This document shows positions 8,499 to 14,381 of a DNA stretch of 42,998 bases, one piece after another. Within the stretch, counting starts at the first letter, position 1. The number at the start of each line of letters is the position of its first letter. This DNA comes from a virus: positions 1 through 42,998 of the IMG/VR virus record IMGVR_UViG_3300030060_000057. One strand, written 5' to 3'. Made by a program: the position numbers and the translations under genes. The notes beneath the pieces were generated by a model, which was given only the letters and a program-made list of their open reading frames with translations, had not been told where the DNA came from and ran no database searches.

Positions 8499-8797
8499 TT
8501 TTTATTTCCCATTGCTGTGAAACCAAAGTATGCACCAACAAGTGCAGATACTGATACAACATATATATTAGCTATATCAGCTATTAACATTGCTGCTGTA
8601 TCCATACCAAGTAACGTACATAGAAAGATACCCATAGGATATAGTACCATACCTGACAAAGCAAACCAAGTCATATTACGTTGAGCATCACGCTTGGCAT
8701 CTTCATCCTCCATCTTCCTACGTCTATCCTCTAAATAGATAGCACGTTCTTCTTCATCCAGTTTACCATCTTTATCTAAGTCATAATCATCTACCAT
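8495..8797 (-). CDS. EF-hand plus two-helix membrane protein, 100 aa
   Basis: Residues 6-17 form a complete EF-hand loop (DLDKDGKLDEEE: Asp6, Asp8, Asp10, Gly11, Asp14, Glu17), so the N-terminus probably binds calcium. A charged helix follows, then two transmembrane segments (about residues 42-66 and 68-95). The gene overlaps the holin start and follows AGGAG at good spacing. It may be a second holin or a calcium-responsive lysis regulator; this is inference from position. The start codon overlaps the previous stop (TGATG). Confidence 0.8.
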   Translation of the reverse strand: MVDDYDLDKDGKLDEEERAIYLEDRRRKMEDEDAKRDAQRNMTWFALSGMVLYPMGIFLCTLLGMDTAAMLIADIANIYVVSVSALVGAYFGFTAMGNKK

Positions 8798-9042
8798 CAG
8801 GTTCTCCTGTACCGTCTAGTTTTTTCTGCGATTTTTTTAGGTTGAGCCACATGCTGCTTACCTGCCTTCTTGCCTTGTCGTTTAGCTCTGGTTGTAGCGG
8901 CATACTCACTGCTGCTAAGAGACTTAATAGCCGCAGTAGGTAAATAACGTTCACCAGTTTGAGCACTAGGCTTACCACTCTTGGTTCTCCACTTTTGTTT
9001 GGTCCAAGACTTCAGGCTCTTTTGTGACTTAGCGAGTGCCAA
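8797..9042 (-). CDS. small basic protein resembling DUF5872
   Basis: An 81-residue, very basic protein with KSWTKQKWRTKSGKPS, TGERYLPTAAIKSL and a C-terminal AKRQGKKAGKQH...KKIAEKTRRYR stretch. This pattern matches a short family common in marine phages that I recall as DUF5872. The start appears to be TTG at 9042, directly after the TAG of the 24-residue gene (TAG-TTG), with no other Met in the frame; translation is probably coupled. It is likely nucleic-acid-associated because of its charge. The function is unknown. Confidence 0.72.
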   Translation of the reverse strand: MALAKSQKSLKSWTKQKWRTKSGKPSAQTGERYLPTAAIKSLSSSEYAATTRAKRQGKKAGKQHVAQPKKIAEKTRRYRRT

Positions 9043-9117
9043 CTAGCAGCACTCACATTGTGGATTGCACTTACGATTAATTAAAGCACACCATAGTCGT
9101 TTAAAGTATCGTTTCAT
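9043..9117 (-). CDS. 24-residue cysteine-rich peptide
   Basis: The ATG at 9117 overlaps the TGA of the upstream basic gene (ATGA). The peptide reads through 24 codons (MKRYFKRLWCAL, ending CNPQCECC) and stops directly before the TTG start of the next gene. It is basic at the N-terminus and has five cysteines, four of them in the last eight residues. The position between two exact junctions supports translation. Metal binding is possible; the role is unknown. Confidence 0.5.
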   Translation of the reverse strand: MKRYFKRLWCALINRKCNPQCECC

Positions 9118-9323
9118 TTGTAGCCACCCCCTGCTGCTTTATAAGCCTTTGCAAGCATTTGAGCTTTACGAGCACTCCATTGTCCTGCTCCACCGCCTTT
9201 AGTACCTGCTTTTATTCTGGCAAACTGACGCTTACGCATTGCAGGTTTAGTATAGTTACCTGCTTTATTAACAGTACTTCCACCACTAGAAAGTTTTCTA
9301 ACTCTTTTTTTCTTGGTCGGCAT
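9114..9323 (-). CDS. small basic protein, 69 aa, common in marine phages
   Basis: A Lys/Arg/Gly-rich protein with GSTVNKAGNYTKPAMRKR and GTKGGGAGQWSARKAQMLAK, ending GGGYK. The same string pattern occurs in many cyanophage and pelagiphage genomes, but no function is established that I know of. High positive charge suggests DNA or RNA contact. It overlaps the end of the DUF1127-like gene by 26 bases. Confidence 0.78.
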   Translation of the reverse strand: MPTKKKRVRKLSSGGSTVNKAGNYTKPAMRKRQFARIKAGTKGGGAGQWSARKAQMLAKAYKAAGGGYK

Positions 9324-9471
9324 ATATAACTCTCCTTATGTCACCTCGCCCTATGCCTATATCATTTAAATCTTTATCACTCATCATCTGCAGTAATCTA
9401 AAATCTGCACGTCTTTGTTGGGCGATCTCATGCTTTTTCCAAGCATTCTTAAAAAATTGTTTTACACTCAT
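9298..9471 (-). CDS. DUF1127-like small protein, 57 aa
   Basis: I chose the ATG at 9471 (MSVKQFFKNAW) because AAAGGAGATAGAG precedes it at ideal spacing; an in-frame start 10 codons upstream lacks this. The C-terminal half reads LLQMMSDKDLNDIGIGRGDIRR, the signature of DUF1127/YjiS-like proteins, in which an Arg-rich start precedes a 'MSDxxLxDIGI' helix. In bacteria these small proteins affect RNA turnover and phosphate or polyamine metabolism, so a host-control role is possible. It is the first gene after a 97-base gap that holds two 10-bp palindromes. Confidence 0.8.
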   Translation of the reverse strand: MSVKQFFKNAWKKHEIAQQRRADFRLLQMMSDKDLNDIGIGRGDIRRVIYADQEKKS

Positions 9472-9527
9472 CTCTATCTCCTTTAGTGTTAAAAGCCACA
9501 ATGTAGCTTATGGAGATAGTTATATCA

Positions 9528-9551
9528 TAAGTACTTACCTATGAGTACTCA
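9528..9551. promoter_or_regulatory. paired 10-bp palindromes TAAGTACTTA / TGAGTACTCA
   Basis: Two perfect 10-bp palindromes lie 4 bases apart (9528-9537 and 9542-9551, centres 14 bp apart). They are in the only sizeable gap of this late sub-operon, upstream of the DUF1127-like gene. This arrangement fits an operator for a dimeric regulator or a promoter control element. No protein partner is known. Confidence 0.45.
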
Positions 9552-9568
9552 CAAAAGTTGCATATCCG

Positions 9569-9934
9569 TTATGATTGTCGGTAATACTCTGCGCCTGATA
9601 TTGTTACATGAAAGTCAGAACTGCTTTCTTCGAAACATACAATCATATCACCTGCAGATAGTGCAAGGTATGCACCACCCTGTATTATTTGTTCGTTTGT
9701 ACTTGCTGCTAAACTTACTTCATCTACAAGACTGTGATACGTAGTTGTAGATAGTTCATACCACTGTATACTGTATTTTTTTGCGCTTGTTTCGCCATTC
9801 GATATATGTAAAAAAGTAATGAGTGCCACATGATTATTTGGACATGTGTACACTACATCACCACTTGTTCCACCTGCAGTTGCGGAAAGGTTCTTTGCTC
9901 TCGCAAAGTATTTAGCAGGAGCAGGGCTAAACAT
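9569..9934 (-). CDS. probable minor structural or decoration protein, 121 aa
   Basis: The protein begins MFSPAPAKYFARAKNLSATAGG and then alternates short hydrophobic strands and polar turns (VVYTCPNNHVALITFLHISNG, YSIQWYEL, AYLALSAGDMIVCFEES). It looks all-beta with no membrane segment. Similar proteins occur in marine phage late regions without assigned function. A small virion-surface or capsid-fibre-like role is inferred from fold impression and operon position. It starts directly before the end of the beta-barrel-like gene. Confidence 0.6.
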   Translation of the reverse strand: MFSPAPAKYFARAKNLSATAGGTSGDVVYTCPNNHVALITFLHISNGETSAKKYSIQWYELSTTTYHSLVDEVSLAASTNEQIIQGGAYLALSAGDMIVCFEESSSDFHVTISGAEYYRQS

Positions 9935-10285
9935 TTAAAAACTTATCTTTGCACCCATTGTAATATCACCAAACTCAAAGTCTGCGTCAGATGATACTTT
10001 AGTATATGTTGTCATACCTTTCCATACGTACTCAGCTTTCCAATCTATACCAGTAAAGATGTCACCATTGTTTAAGTCTAATACATCTATAGTTGTTTCA
10101 GCAGTAAAAGAAGCACCATATGCACCTAAACCCATAGAAGGTGTTACGTCCATTGTCCATACTTCTGTTCCTGTTGTATATGTTAGTTCTGTTTCTGCAC
10201 CAACAGATAGGCCGTAGCCTAAGTCCATAGCTGATACAGATGTTGCTACAGTTGCAAAAGCAACTGGTAATAATAGTTTCTTCAT
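9935..10285 (-). CDS. secreted beta-barrel-like outer membrane protein, 116 aa
   Basis: Residues 1-19 are a clear Sec signal peptide (MKKLLLPVAFATVATSVSA) with cleavage expected before Met20. The mature 97 residues consist of alternating hydrophobic/polar strands (YGLSVGAETELTYTTG, SMGLGAYGASFTAETTIDVL, DADFEFGDITMGAKISF). The chain ends in phenylalanine, the recognition feature for the outer membrane insertion machinery. A phage late gene encoding such a protein could alter the host surface, for example by blocking receptors or helping release. The family resembles small porin-like proteins. The RBS AGGAAAATAAA is good. Confidence 0.8.
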   Translation of the reverse strand: MKKLLLPVAFATVATSVSAMDLGYGLSVGAETELTYTTGTEVWTMDVTPSMGLGAYGASFTAETTIDVLDLNNGDIFTGIDWKAEYVWKGMTTYTKVSSDADFEFGDITMGAKISF

Positions 10286-10294
10286 TTTATTTTC

Positions 10295-10483
10295 CTATAA
10301 ATTAGTTCCAATTTTAAAACAGGCAGGTCTAGCAAACATGCCCTGTGATTGCATCATAAGCGTAACTTTATCTGTTTCTTCTTTACATAGTTCTTCTGTA
10401 ACAAATAGCTCTTCTTGTTTTGCAAACACAATGCACGATTGAGCGTATGGTGTACTACAAGCTAATACTATTGCAAGCCACAT
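10295..10483 (-). CDS. small exported-type protein with conserved-looking cysteines, 62 aa
   Basis: It starts MWLAIVLACSTPYAQSC, a hydrophobic signal-like segment with an LAC motif, and continues IVFAKQEELFVTEELC, a helix, and RPACFKIG. The Cys pair 22 residues apart and the 'ELF-x-TEE-x-C' stretch parallel the 66-residue protein at 5013. Its ATG overlaps the stop of the 47-residue basic gene (TAATG). A periplasmic disulfide protein or a lipoprotein is possible. The function is unknown. Confidence 0.68.
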   Translation of the reverse strand: MWLAIVLACSTPYAQSCIVFAKQEELFVTEELCKEETDKVTLMMQSQGMFARPACFKIGTNL

Positions 10484-10626
10484 TATTTTTTCTTCTTAGA
10501 CATACCGCCACGCATCATCTTTTTCTTTCCCATGCCACCGCCACGCATCATTGGTCGCTTCTTCATTCCCATACCGCCACCACGCATTGGTGTTTTCTTT
10601 TTCATTGCACGAGGTTTCATTGCCAT
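10483..10626 (-). CDS. 47-residue Met/Gly/Lys/Arg-rich repeat protein
   Basis: ATG at 10626 with GGAGA eight to nine bases upstream; the TAA overlaps the next ATG. The protein is nearly all Met, Gly, Lys and Arg, with the repeat MRGGGMG / MMRGGGMGKKK / MMRGGMSKKKK. It is strongly basic and cannot have a hydrophobic core. It overlaps the end of the 175-residue gene by 10 bases. A DNA- or RNA-condensing or virion DNA-associated role is possible. Confidence 0.62.
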   Translation of the reverse strand: MAMKPRAMKKKTPMRGGGMGMKKRPMMRGGGMGKKKMMRGGMSKKKK

Positions 10627-11144
10627 TGTCTTGTTCTCCGTTTTCTTCTATCTAGTACTAGAGCCTGATATTCTTCAGATGGATACACATTATAGTATCC
10701 TAGTTTTTCTAAACGTAGACTAGCATTATCTACTTTAGATAGAGACTGAATAAACATCATTGCATATTCATCCTCTATTGCAGACTCCCATTCATGTTCA
10801 TATAAGAAATCTAAGTCTGCATCTTCTGCACCGTATTCAGGGTGAAACCCCATTATGTGCAAATCTTCTTTGGTAAAGGTATCGTTTAAAAAATTTATAA
10901 ACGTAGTAAATGCATGTGAGGGGGGTATAATATAAGAAGCTACAACTACCAGATCATAAGTGTTATCAAACTTTTTAGCTTGGCATATAGTTTCAATACC
11001 TATGTTTGGTGTTTCTATTACATTTACTTTGTTTTGTTTCCATGCCTCTTTTGCGTATGGACAGGCAGGTAATCCGTTAAGTGAGTCATTGGGAACTTCT
11101 AATACAGTTCGTGACCAATCACGCAAGTCTTCTTTTATGTTCAC
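10617..11144 (-). CDS. conserved protein resembling DUF1415, 175 aa
   Basis: The protein has LNGLPACPYAKEAWKQNKV near residues 23-40, a central hydrophobic strand (YDLVVVASYIIPP), LHIMGFHPEYGAEDADLDFL and a C-terminal YYNVYPSEEYQAL. The 'CPYAKxAW ... GFHPxY' combination recalls DUF1415, small proteins of unknown activity. Similar genes are frequent in marine phages. The Cys/His/Glu pattern could hold a metal. No pathway assignment can be made. Confidence 0.72.
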   Translation of the reverse strand: MNIKEDLRDWSRTVLEVPNDSLNGLPACPYAKEAWKQNKVNVIETPNIGIETICQAKKFDNTYDLVVVASYIIPPSHAFTTFINFLNDTFTKEDLHIMGFHPEYGAEDADLDFLYEHEWESAIEDEYAMMFIQSLSKVDNASLRLEKLGYYNVYPSEEYQALVLDRRKRRTRQWQ

Positions 11145-11415
11145 GTCTTAACCTTTCTTTAGCTTTACGTGCTACTTCCACGACAGATTTTTTGCCTTGT
11201 ACTTTAGCACGTTGCTCCATCACTGTCAAGATTTGTATCTTTCTAGCGAAAGGTTTGTTTACTCTAAATACTCTACGAACAGTTTCTTGTGCATCTTTAA
11301 CTGTTGCAAACTTTATGGGAACAGTATCCTTTGGGTTTTCGTCTGTATATAATCTACGTCCTGAACCTTTAGGTTTTTTACCTGTTCCTTTCTTTGGGTC
11401 TTTTTCTTTTGCCAT
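11119..11415 (-). CDS. small basic protein with GSGRRLYTDENP motif, 98 aa
   Basis: The N-terminus is Lys/Gly-rich, then KPKGSGRRLYTDENPKDTVPIKFATVKDA (residues 14-42) and NKPFARKIQILTVMEQRAKV, ending in a basic helix. This combination is widespread in marine phage genomes as an uncharacterised family. Its ATG overlaps the previous gene's end by one base. Nucleic acid binding is plausible from charge. I cannot assign a function. Confidence 0.75.
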   Translation of the reverse strand: MAKEKDPKKGTGKKPKGSGRRLYTDENPKDTVPIKFATVKDAQETVRRVFRVNKPFARKIQILTVMEQRAKVQGKKSVVEVARKAKERLRREHKRRLA

Positions 11416-11840
11416 TACTTTGAAAACATGCCGCCTTTACGCATGTCAAAGTTTCCTTTATGTGATGACATACCACCTTTATTAAATGGCATTCCACCTT
11501 TACTTTTTCTATTCTTTTTTGATTCAGCCATAGCTCTTTCAAAGTCTTCCATAAGAGGATTTGGTTTGTTAACATTCTTCTTTTTCATCTTTGCTTCATA
11601 TGCAGCCAAATTCATTTTACGTCCTGCTTTACCAGACTCTTCAGCCATCTCTGCTTTTATATCACGTAGCTGTTTCTTTTTATTTTTTAATCTTAATTTT
11701 TCTGTTTCAGTAAGTTTATCTTTTGCAAGCAGCTTACGTATATCTATTTCTAAGTCTGTTACCATTTTACCAAAAGCTCTAGCTGTTGCTGTAGTAGCTT
11801 TACCTGTAACACCAGACTTGGGTAATGTTATCTTTGCCAT
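11415..11840 (-). CDS. helical basic protein with KGGM repeats, 141 aa
   Basis: Residues 25-75 form a long charged helix (TDLEIDIRKLLAKDKLTETEKLRLKNKKKQ is the core). The last 35 residues repeat short units of the type KGGM (SKGGMPFNKGGMSSHKG, MRKGGMFSK). Similar Met/Gly/Lys tails appear in the 47-residue protein at 10483. Coiled-coil formation is likely. The function is unknown. It starts 12 bases after the upstream gene. Confidence 0.72.
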   Translation of the reverse strand: MAKITLPKSGVTGKATTATARAFGKMVTDLEIDIRKLLAKDKLTETEKLRLKNKKKQLRDIKAEMAEESGKAGRKMNLAAYEAKMKKKNVNKPNPLMEDFERAMAESKKNRKSKGGMPFNKGGMSSHKGNFDMRKGGMFSK

Positions 11841-11852
11841 TTATCTATTCCT

Positions 11853-12137
11853 TTACCATGCTTTACACGACCAGTATCGTGCAGTAAATTTATCTGTTGC
11901 GGTATCACAATTATGTCTAGCACGAAAGCTTTTACGTCTTGCAGGTTGATCTTTTTTAATGCTCATGTTTGGATCACCAAACCTAACCACCTTTACCTGA
12001 TCACCTTTCTTAGCTAACACAGCAGATTTCTTAGAACCTCCACTTGTACGTTTAGGTTTATTGTAGCCGGGAAATAGCTCACCACGATATTTTAATTTAC
12101 CACTGGGTAATCTTTCTACATCTTTAGTCGTTGCCAT
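11853..12137 (-). CDS. small basic Cys-containing protein, 94 aa
   Basis: The protein reads ERLPSGKLKYRGELFPGYNKPKR, then KKSAVLAKKGDQVKVVRFGDP and ARRKSFRARHNCDTATDKFTARYWSCKAW. The KxxARHxC...YWxCKxW ending is frequent in cyanophage and pelagiphage small proteins. It is strongly basic. The two cysteines and the histidine may bind metal. It overlaps the first gene of the operon by 14 bases. No function is established. Confidence 0.75.
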   Translation of the reverse strand: MATTKDVERLPSGKLKYRGELFPGYNKPKRTSGGSKKSAVLAKKGDQVKVVRFGDPNMSIKKDQPARRKSFRARHNCDTATDKFTARYWSCKAW

Positions 12138-12336
12138 CTGTCCAACCTTCTTTTCTCATTGCCCATTCTACGTGTTCCAACGTAAATGGCCTCCCATAAT
12201 GGTTCTGTACGGCTTCTCTTACGTAGAATACATCACTATGGGGGATATGTAAATCTTTCAATGTATTATTAGCTAGATGAGAATAGAACTCTTCTATTAC
12301 ATTGTCTGTGTATAGTTTTACTGATTTCTTTGCCAT
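12124..12336 (-). CDS. first gene of the left operon, 70-aa hypothetical protein
   Basis: I chose the ATG at 12336 (MAKKSVKLYTDNV). TTG codons just upstream are less likely, and no clear ribosome binding site is visible. The protein is helical and slightly acidic at the C-terminus (VEWAMRKEGWTDGND), with IPHSDVFYVREAVQNHYGRPF in the middle, which has a weak HTH feel. Being promoter-proximal in the late operon, it could be regulatory, but this is only positional. Confidence 0.62.
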   Translation of the reverse strand: MAKKSVKLYTDNVIEEFYSHLANNTLKDLHIPHSDVFYVREAVQNHYGRPFTLEHVEWAMRKEGWTDGND

Positions 12337-12573
12337 TGTCAACAATTATTTTTATTTATGTACGAAAGCTCTTGCCTAACGGCTTATACACTGTACGTGT
12401 TATAGTTAAGTGTATTTATAGTTAATGTATATATAAGAGTATATATGTAAGAACATTTATAGTGTTACACTGTACATGTATCACTGTTAGTGTAGGCTAA
12501 CTAACTACTAACGTAGTTTTACACATTCTGTGACCTATGTCAACCCCTAATCGTACAATGCTACATATTATTA

Positions 12574-12622
12574 TGTGATCACATATAAGTGTCATCCTAG
12601 TTTTGTGATCACAAGTAAGTGT
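12574..12622 (+). repeat. tandem 19-nt operator-like repeats TGTGATCACA-NN-TAAGTGT
   Basis: Two copies (12574-12592 and 12604-12622) start exactly 30 bp apart. Each contains a perfect palindrome: TATGTGATCACATA (14 bp) in the first and TTGTGATCACAA (12 bp) in the second, followed by a conserved TAAGTGT. The spacing of about three helical turns puts both sites on one DNA face, as expected for cooperative binding of a dimeric regulator. GATC in the centre is also a Dam target. Confidence 0.6.
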
Positions 12623-12720
12623 AAACCACTGTGTATGTAATGTGGTTAACACCCATTTTACCTGATCTGTGTATTTCTGTGTATACATATACCACGTACC
12701 CCCCAGTGGCCCATGCACGT

Positions 12721-12737
12721 ACCTGCGCTAGGCAGGT
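12721..12737. repeat. inverted repeat ACCTGC-GCTAG-GCAGGT
   Basis: Perfect 6-bp arms with a 5-base spacer in the control region. It is near a direct repeat CATGTGTGAGG (12755-12765 and 12801-12811). The role is unknown; it may be an operator or part of an origin. Confidence 0.35.
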
Positions 12738-12945
12738 GCATATGCAAGCGCAGACATGTGTGAGGCATGTGGTGAGCGCATATTGTGTGTATGCATTCAC
12801 CATGTGTGAGGAATCTGCAACAAAAACAGTGTCTTATCCATTGTGAACAACTGTTATGCAATCAGTTGCCAGTGTTTACACTGTATAATGTAGCAAGCAT
12901 GGTGAAATTGGCGTGTGTATCCGTTGCCGATTACATTTTTACCCT

Positions 12946-13050
12946 ACCCCCATAGGGGGTGGTGGCTGTTACAAGTGTCCAAGGTTGGACGTTAGCAAGC
13001 CTCGTGTATACACGTGAGTTTCGCACACGGACTTCGCAATCTAAGATTGC
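12946..13050 (+). repeat. cluster of hairpins in the GC-richer control block
   Basis: In order: ACCCCC-ATA-GGGGGT (12946-12960), a copy of the GTCCAA-GG-TTGGAC element (12977-12990), the 12-bp palindrome CGTGTATACACG (13003-13014), and GCAATC-TAA-GATTGC (13036-13050). TAGCAAGC occurs on both flanks of the first part (12891 and 12993). The density of structure suggests a replication origin, a structured leader RNA or a regulator-binding region. I found no standard RNA family. Confidence 0.45.
12977..12990 (+). repeat. GTCCAA-NG-TTGGAC element, copy 1
   Basis: GTCCAAGGTTGGAC in the non-coding control region, between two hairpins. It is the only one of the seven copies outside a gene. Confidence 0.7.
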
Positions 13051-13142
13051 TGCAGTGGCGCATGAAACGACAGGCGCAGAGGATCGCACATGAGAACCAA
13101 ATCCCAAACTTATACTATATTCTATACGTTTCTAGTGATAAA

Positions 13143-13207
13143 GTATATCTCACCTTTAGTGAGAGATATACGTTTCTCACATAGAAACTGAATATAGATA
13201 AAGGAGG
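13143..13207 (+). promoter_or_regulatory. leader hairpins and strong ribosome binding site of the early operon
   Basis: GTATATCTC (13143-13151) pairs with GAGATATAC (13163-13171), and GTTTCT (13172-13177) pairs with AGAAAC (13183-13188). These are followed by AAGGAGG (13201-13207), a near-perfect Shine-Dalgarno five bases before the first ATG. The two stacked hairpins probably form the 5' end of the early mRNA, for stability or control. Confidence 0.5.
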
Positions 13208-13212
13208 CTTCA

Positions 13213-13815
13213 ATGCCAAAATCAAATTCAAAATCAAATGCTCAAACCAAAGTAGTTGGAACAACTATTGATGCAATGATCAAAGAGGGCAAAGCCCTTG
13301 GTCGTATCTGGAAACAGACTAACAGTCTGAAAGACACAACAAAAGCCTCTGGCTTTGATACACGGCTTGGCAAATTGCTACAGCAATTAAAAGCTTCATC
13401 ACCACTTGATAGTGGTCAAATCTCTCGTGAAACCCTCACAACACATGGTGTCCATGTCATTGACCGTAGAAGACGGTCTGAGGCTCTATGGTTCGTTGAA
13501 AACGAAATAGAGTGTCGTGAGTTCATTGCTAAAAGCAAAAAGGGTTTTACCTCTCTCACAGCTTTACAAGCTTCAATGCGTAAGGCTTCCAAGGAAGCTG
13601 AGAGTGAAGCACCAACTACTGCTAAAGCAGAGCCAGTGGAAGCTACACCTACTAAAGTAGAACCGTCCAATGTTGGACAAAAACCTGTGAGCAAGCAAAT
13701 TGTGTTTGACAAACTTGTCAAAGTATGCGATTCACATGGTATTGATATGCTTGAAATCGCAGAGATGATCATAGATCATTCAACTGCTCCAACTGTAACT
13801 GAGGTGGCGGCATAA
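13213..13815 (+). CDS. first early-operon protein, 200 aa, unknown
   Basis: No recognised domain. The protein has a basic Ser/Asn/Lys start, a helical part with IDAMIKEGKALGRIWKQT, a compact part with VHVIDRRRRSEALWFVENEIECREFI, an Ala/Glu/Pro/Thr-rich linker (about residues 130-158) and a C-terminal helical unit (IVFDKLVKVCDSHGIDMLEIAEMIIDHS). The linker contains copy 2 of the repeated palindrome, read as EPSNVGQ. As the first gene after the control region, with the strongest ribosome binding site of the window, it should be highly expressed early. It may be a DNA-binding or host-takeover protein; unproven. Confidence 0.8.
   Translation: MPKSNSKSNAQTKVVGTTIDAMIKEGKALGRIWKQTNSLKDTTKASGFDTRLGKLLQQLKASSPLDSGQISRETLTTHGVHVIDRRRRSEALWFVENEIECREFIAKSKKGFTSLTALQASMRKASKEAESEAPTTAKAEPVEATPTKVEPSNVGQKPVSKQIVFDKLVKVCDSHGIDMLEIAEMIIDHSTAPTVTEVAA
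13675..13688 (+). repeat. GTCCAA-NG-TTGGAC element, copy 2
   Basis: GTCCAATGTTGGAC inside the 200-residue early gene, read in frame as S-N-V-G within the disordered linker. Confidence 0.7.
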
Positions 13816-13845
13816 GCCGTCACTTTAACCTGAAAGGTTATTGAT

Positions 13846-14013
13846 ATGTTTTTATTTCGTTTAGCATTCGCATTGCTTTGGATTTTTATGACTGTGCTTG
13901 TCATACTCATTGCCACAGGTGTTGGTGTATATGGGTTAGACCCAGTAGCACTGATAGTGTTTGCACCATTTATGACACTTGCTATCCTCACATTCTGGAT
14001 AAAGGACATTTAA
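13846..14013 (+). CDS. 55-residue two-helix membrane protein
   Basis: ATG at 13846, stop TAA joined directly to the next ATG (TAA-ATG). The peptide is almost wholly hydrophobic: MFLFRLAFALLWIF to VILIATGVGVY, a short LDP turn, then ALIVFAPFMTLAILTFW and a charged end (KDI). Two membrane helices with a tight loop are likely. Its early-operon position points away from lysis and toward membrane modification or superinfection exclusion, by inference. A small hairpin (AACCT-GAA-AGGTT) lies before the start. Confidence 0.66.
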   Translation: MFLFRLAFALLWIFMTVLVILIATGVGVYGLDPVALIVFAPFMTLAILTFWIKDI

Positions 14014-14199
14014 ATGAAATTTAAAAAGCAACGTTCTTTCATTGTGAACTCTAGCTCTGCTAGATTGTATGAGCCTACACCTAAAGCTGACAGGATAGCA
14101 AAGCTACGTGCCAAGCTTAACAAGGCTAAACCGTCCAAGGTTGGACACTTTAAAGAGCCGACACTTATCTACGATAGTGGTTGGAAGTATATAAAATAA
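14014..14199 (+). CDS. small basic protein containing the palindrome-encoded KPSKVGH, 61 aa
   Basis: The protein is Lys/Arg-rich (MKFKKQRSFIVNSSSARLYEPTPKADRIAKLRAKLNKA... pattern) with KPSKVGH at residues 39-45, encoded by copy 3 of the repeated element. It ends YDSGWKYIK. Start and upstream stop are contiguous. No known domain. It precedes a long hairpin. Confidence 0.7.
   Translation: MKFKKQRSFIVNSSSARLYEPTPKADRIAKLRAKLNKAKPSKVGHFKEPTLIYDSGWKYIK
14133..14146 (+). repeat. GTCCAA-NG-TTGGAC element, copy 3
   Basis: GTCCAAGGTTGGAC within the 61-residue gene, read as S-K-V-G in frame. Confidence 0.7.
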
Positions 14200-14209
14200 T
14201 AGTATAACA

Positions 14210-14249
14210 GTTATATAACACTTGATTATTTGTGAAAGTGTTATATAAC
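14210..14249 (+). promoter_or_regulatory. long hairpin A (14-bp perfect arms)
   Basis: GTTATATAACACTT (14210-14223) and AAGTGTTATATAAC (14236-14249) are exact inverted repeats around a 12-base loop (GATTATTTGTGA). The element shares TATAACACTTGA and TGAAAGTGTTATA with hairpin B at 15565. It lies in a gap between genes. It lacks a T-run, so it is not a standard terminator. An operator, an mRNA-processing hairpin, or a promoter (TTGATT, 16 bases, TATAAC) are all possible. Confidence 0.6.
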
Positions 14250-14276
14250 ATGTATATACATTAACATGAGGTATTG

Positions 14277-14381
14277 ATGATGTTTAAACTCTGGTTGCTA
14301 TCCGTTTATTTCTTTACTGCACTTGCGGTTATTTTTTACACCTTGCACTTAGTGCAACTTACATGGGAATTTTTCGTATGA
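14277..14381 (+). CDS. 34-residue membrane peptide
   Basis: GAGG at 14268 lies five bases before the ATG at 14277 (eight before an ATG at 14280). The frame ends in a TGA that overlaps the ATG of the next gene (ATGA at 14378). The peptide MMFKLWLLSVYFFTALAVIF... is a single transmembrane helix with a short polar end. The exact coupling to the Cys-rich protein gene supports translation. Confidence 0.6.
   Translation: MMFKLWLLSVYFFTALAVIFYTLHLVQLTWEFFV

Larger units (their letters stand above)
12337..13212. promoter_or_regulatory. divergent non-coding control region (876 bp)
   Basis: No convincing gene is found on either strand. The region separates the leftward late operon from the rightward early operon, so promoters for both should lie here. 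From left to right it holds an AT-rich stretch (12380-12480), two tandem TGTGATCACA repeats, a GT/CA-rich segment with a 6-bp inverted repeat (12721-12737) and a direct repeat, CAGTGT-TT-ACACTG (12870-12883), and a more GC-rich block with several hairpins (12891-13090). A hairpin pair lies just before the first gene. The replication origin could also be here. No canonical -35/-10 pair stands out. Confidence 0.7.

Noticed and set aside
12497-12861. Open frames of 64-74 residues in the control region on both strands
   Set aside because: Composition is His/Cys/Thr-rich from GT/CA repeats, starts lack ribosome binding sites, and frames overlap each other on both strands; treated as non-coding.
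12891-12975. tRNA-Leu-like string (ATGGTGAAATTGGC) in the control region
   Set aside because: It matches the start of a tRNA-Leu D-arm, but no anticodon arm, T-arm (GGTTCGAATCC) or complementary acceptor end follows. No tRNA is called; a remnant or chance match.
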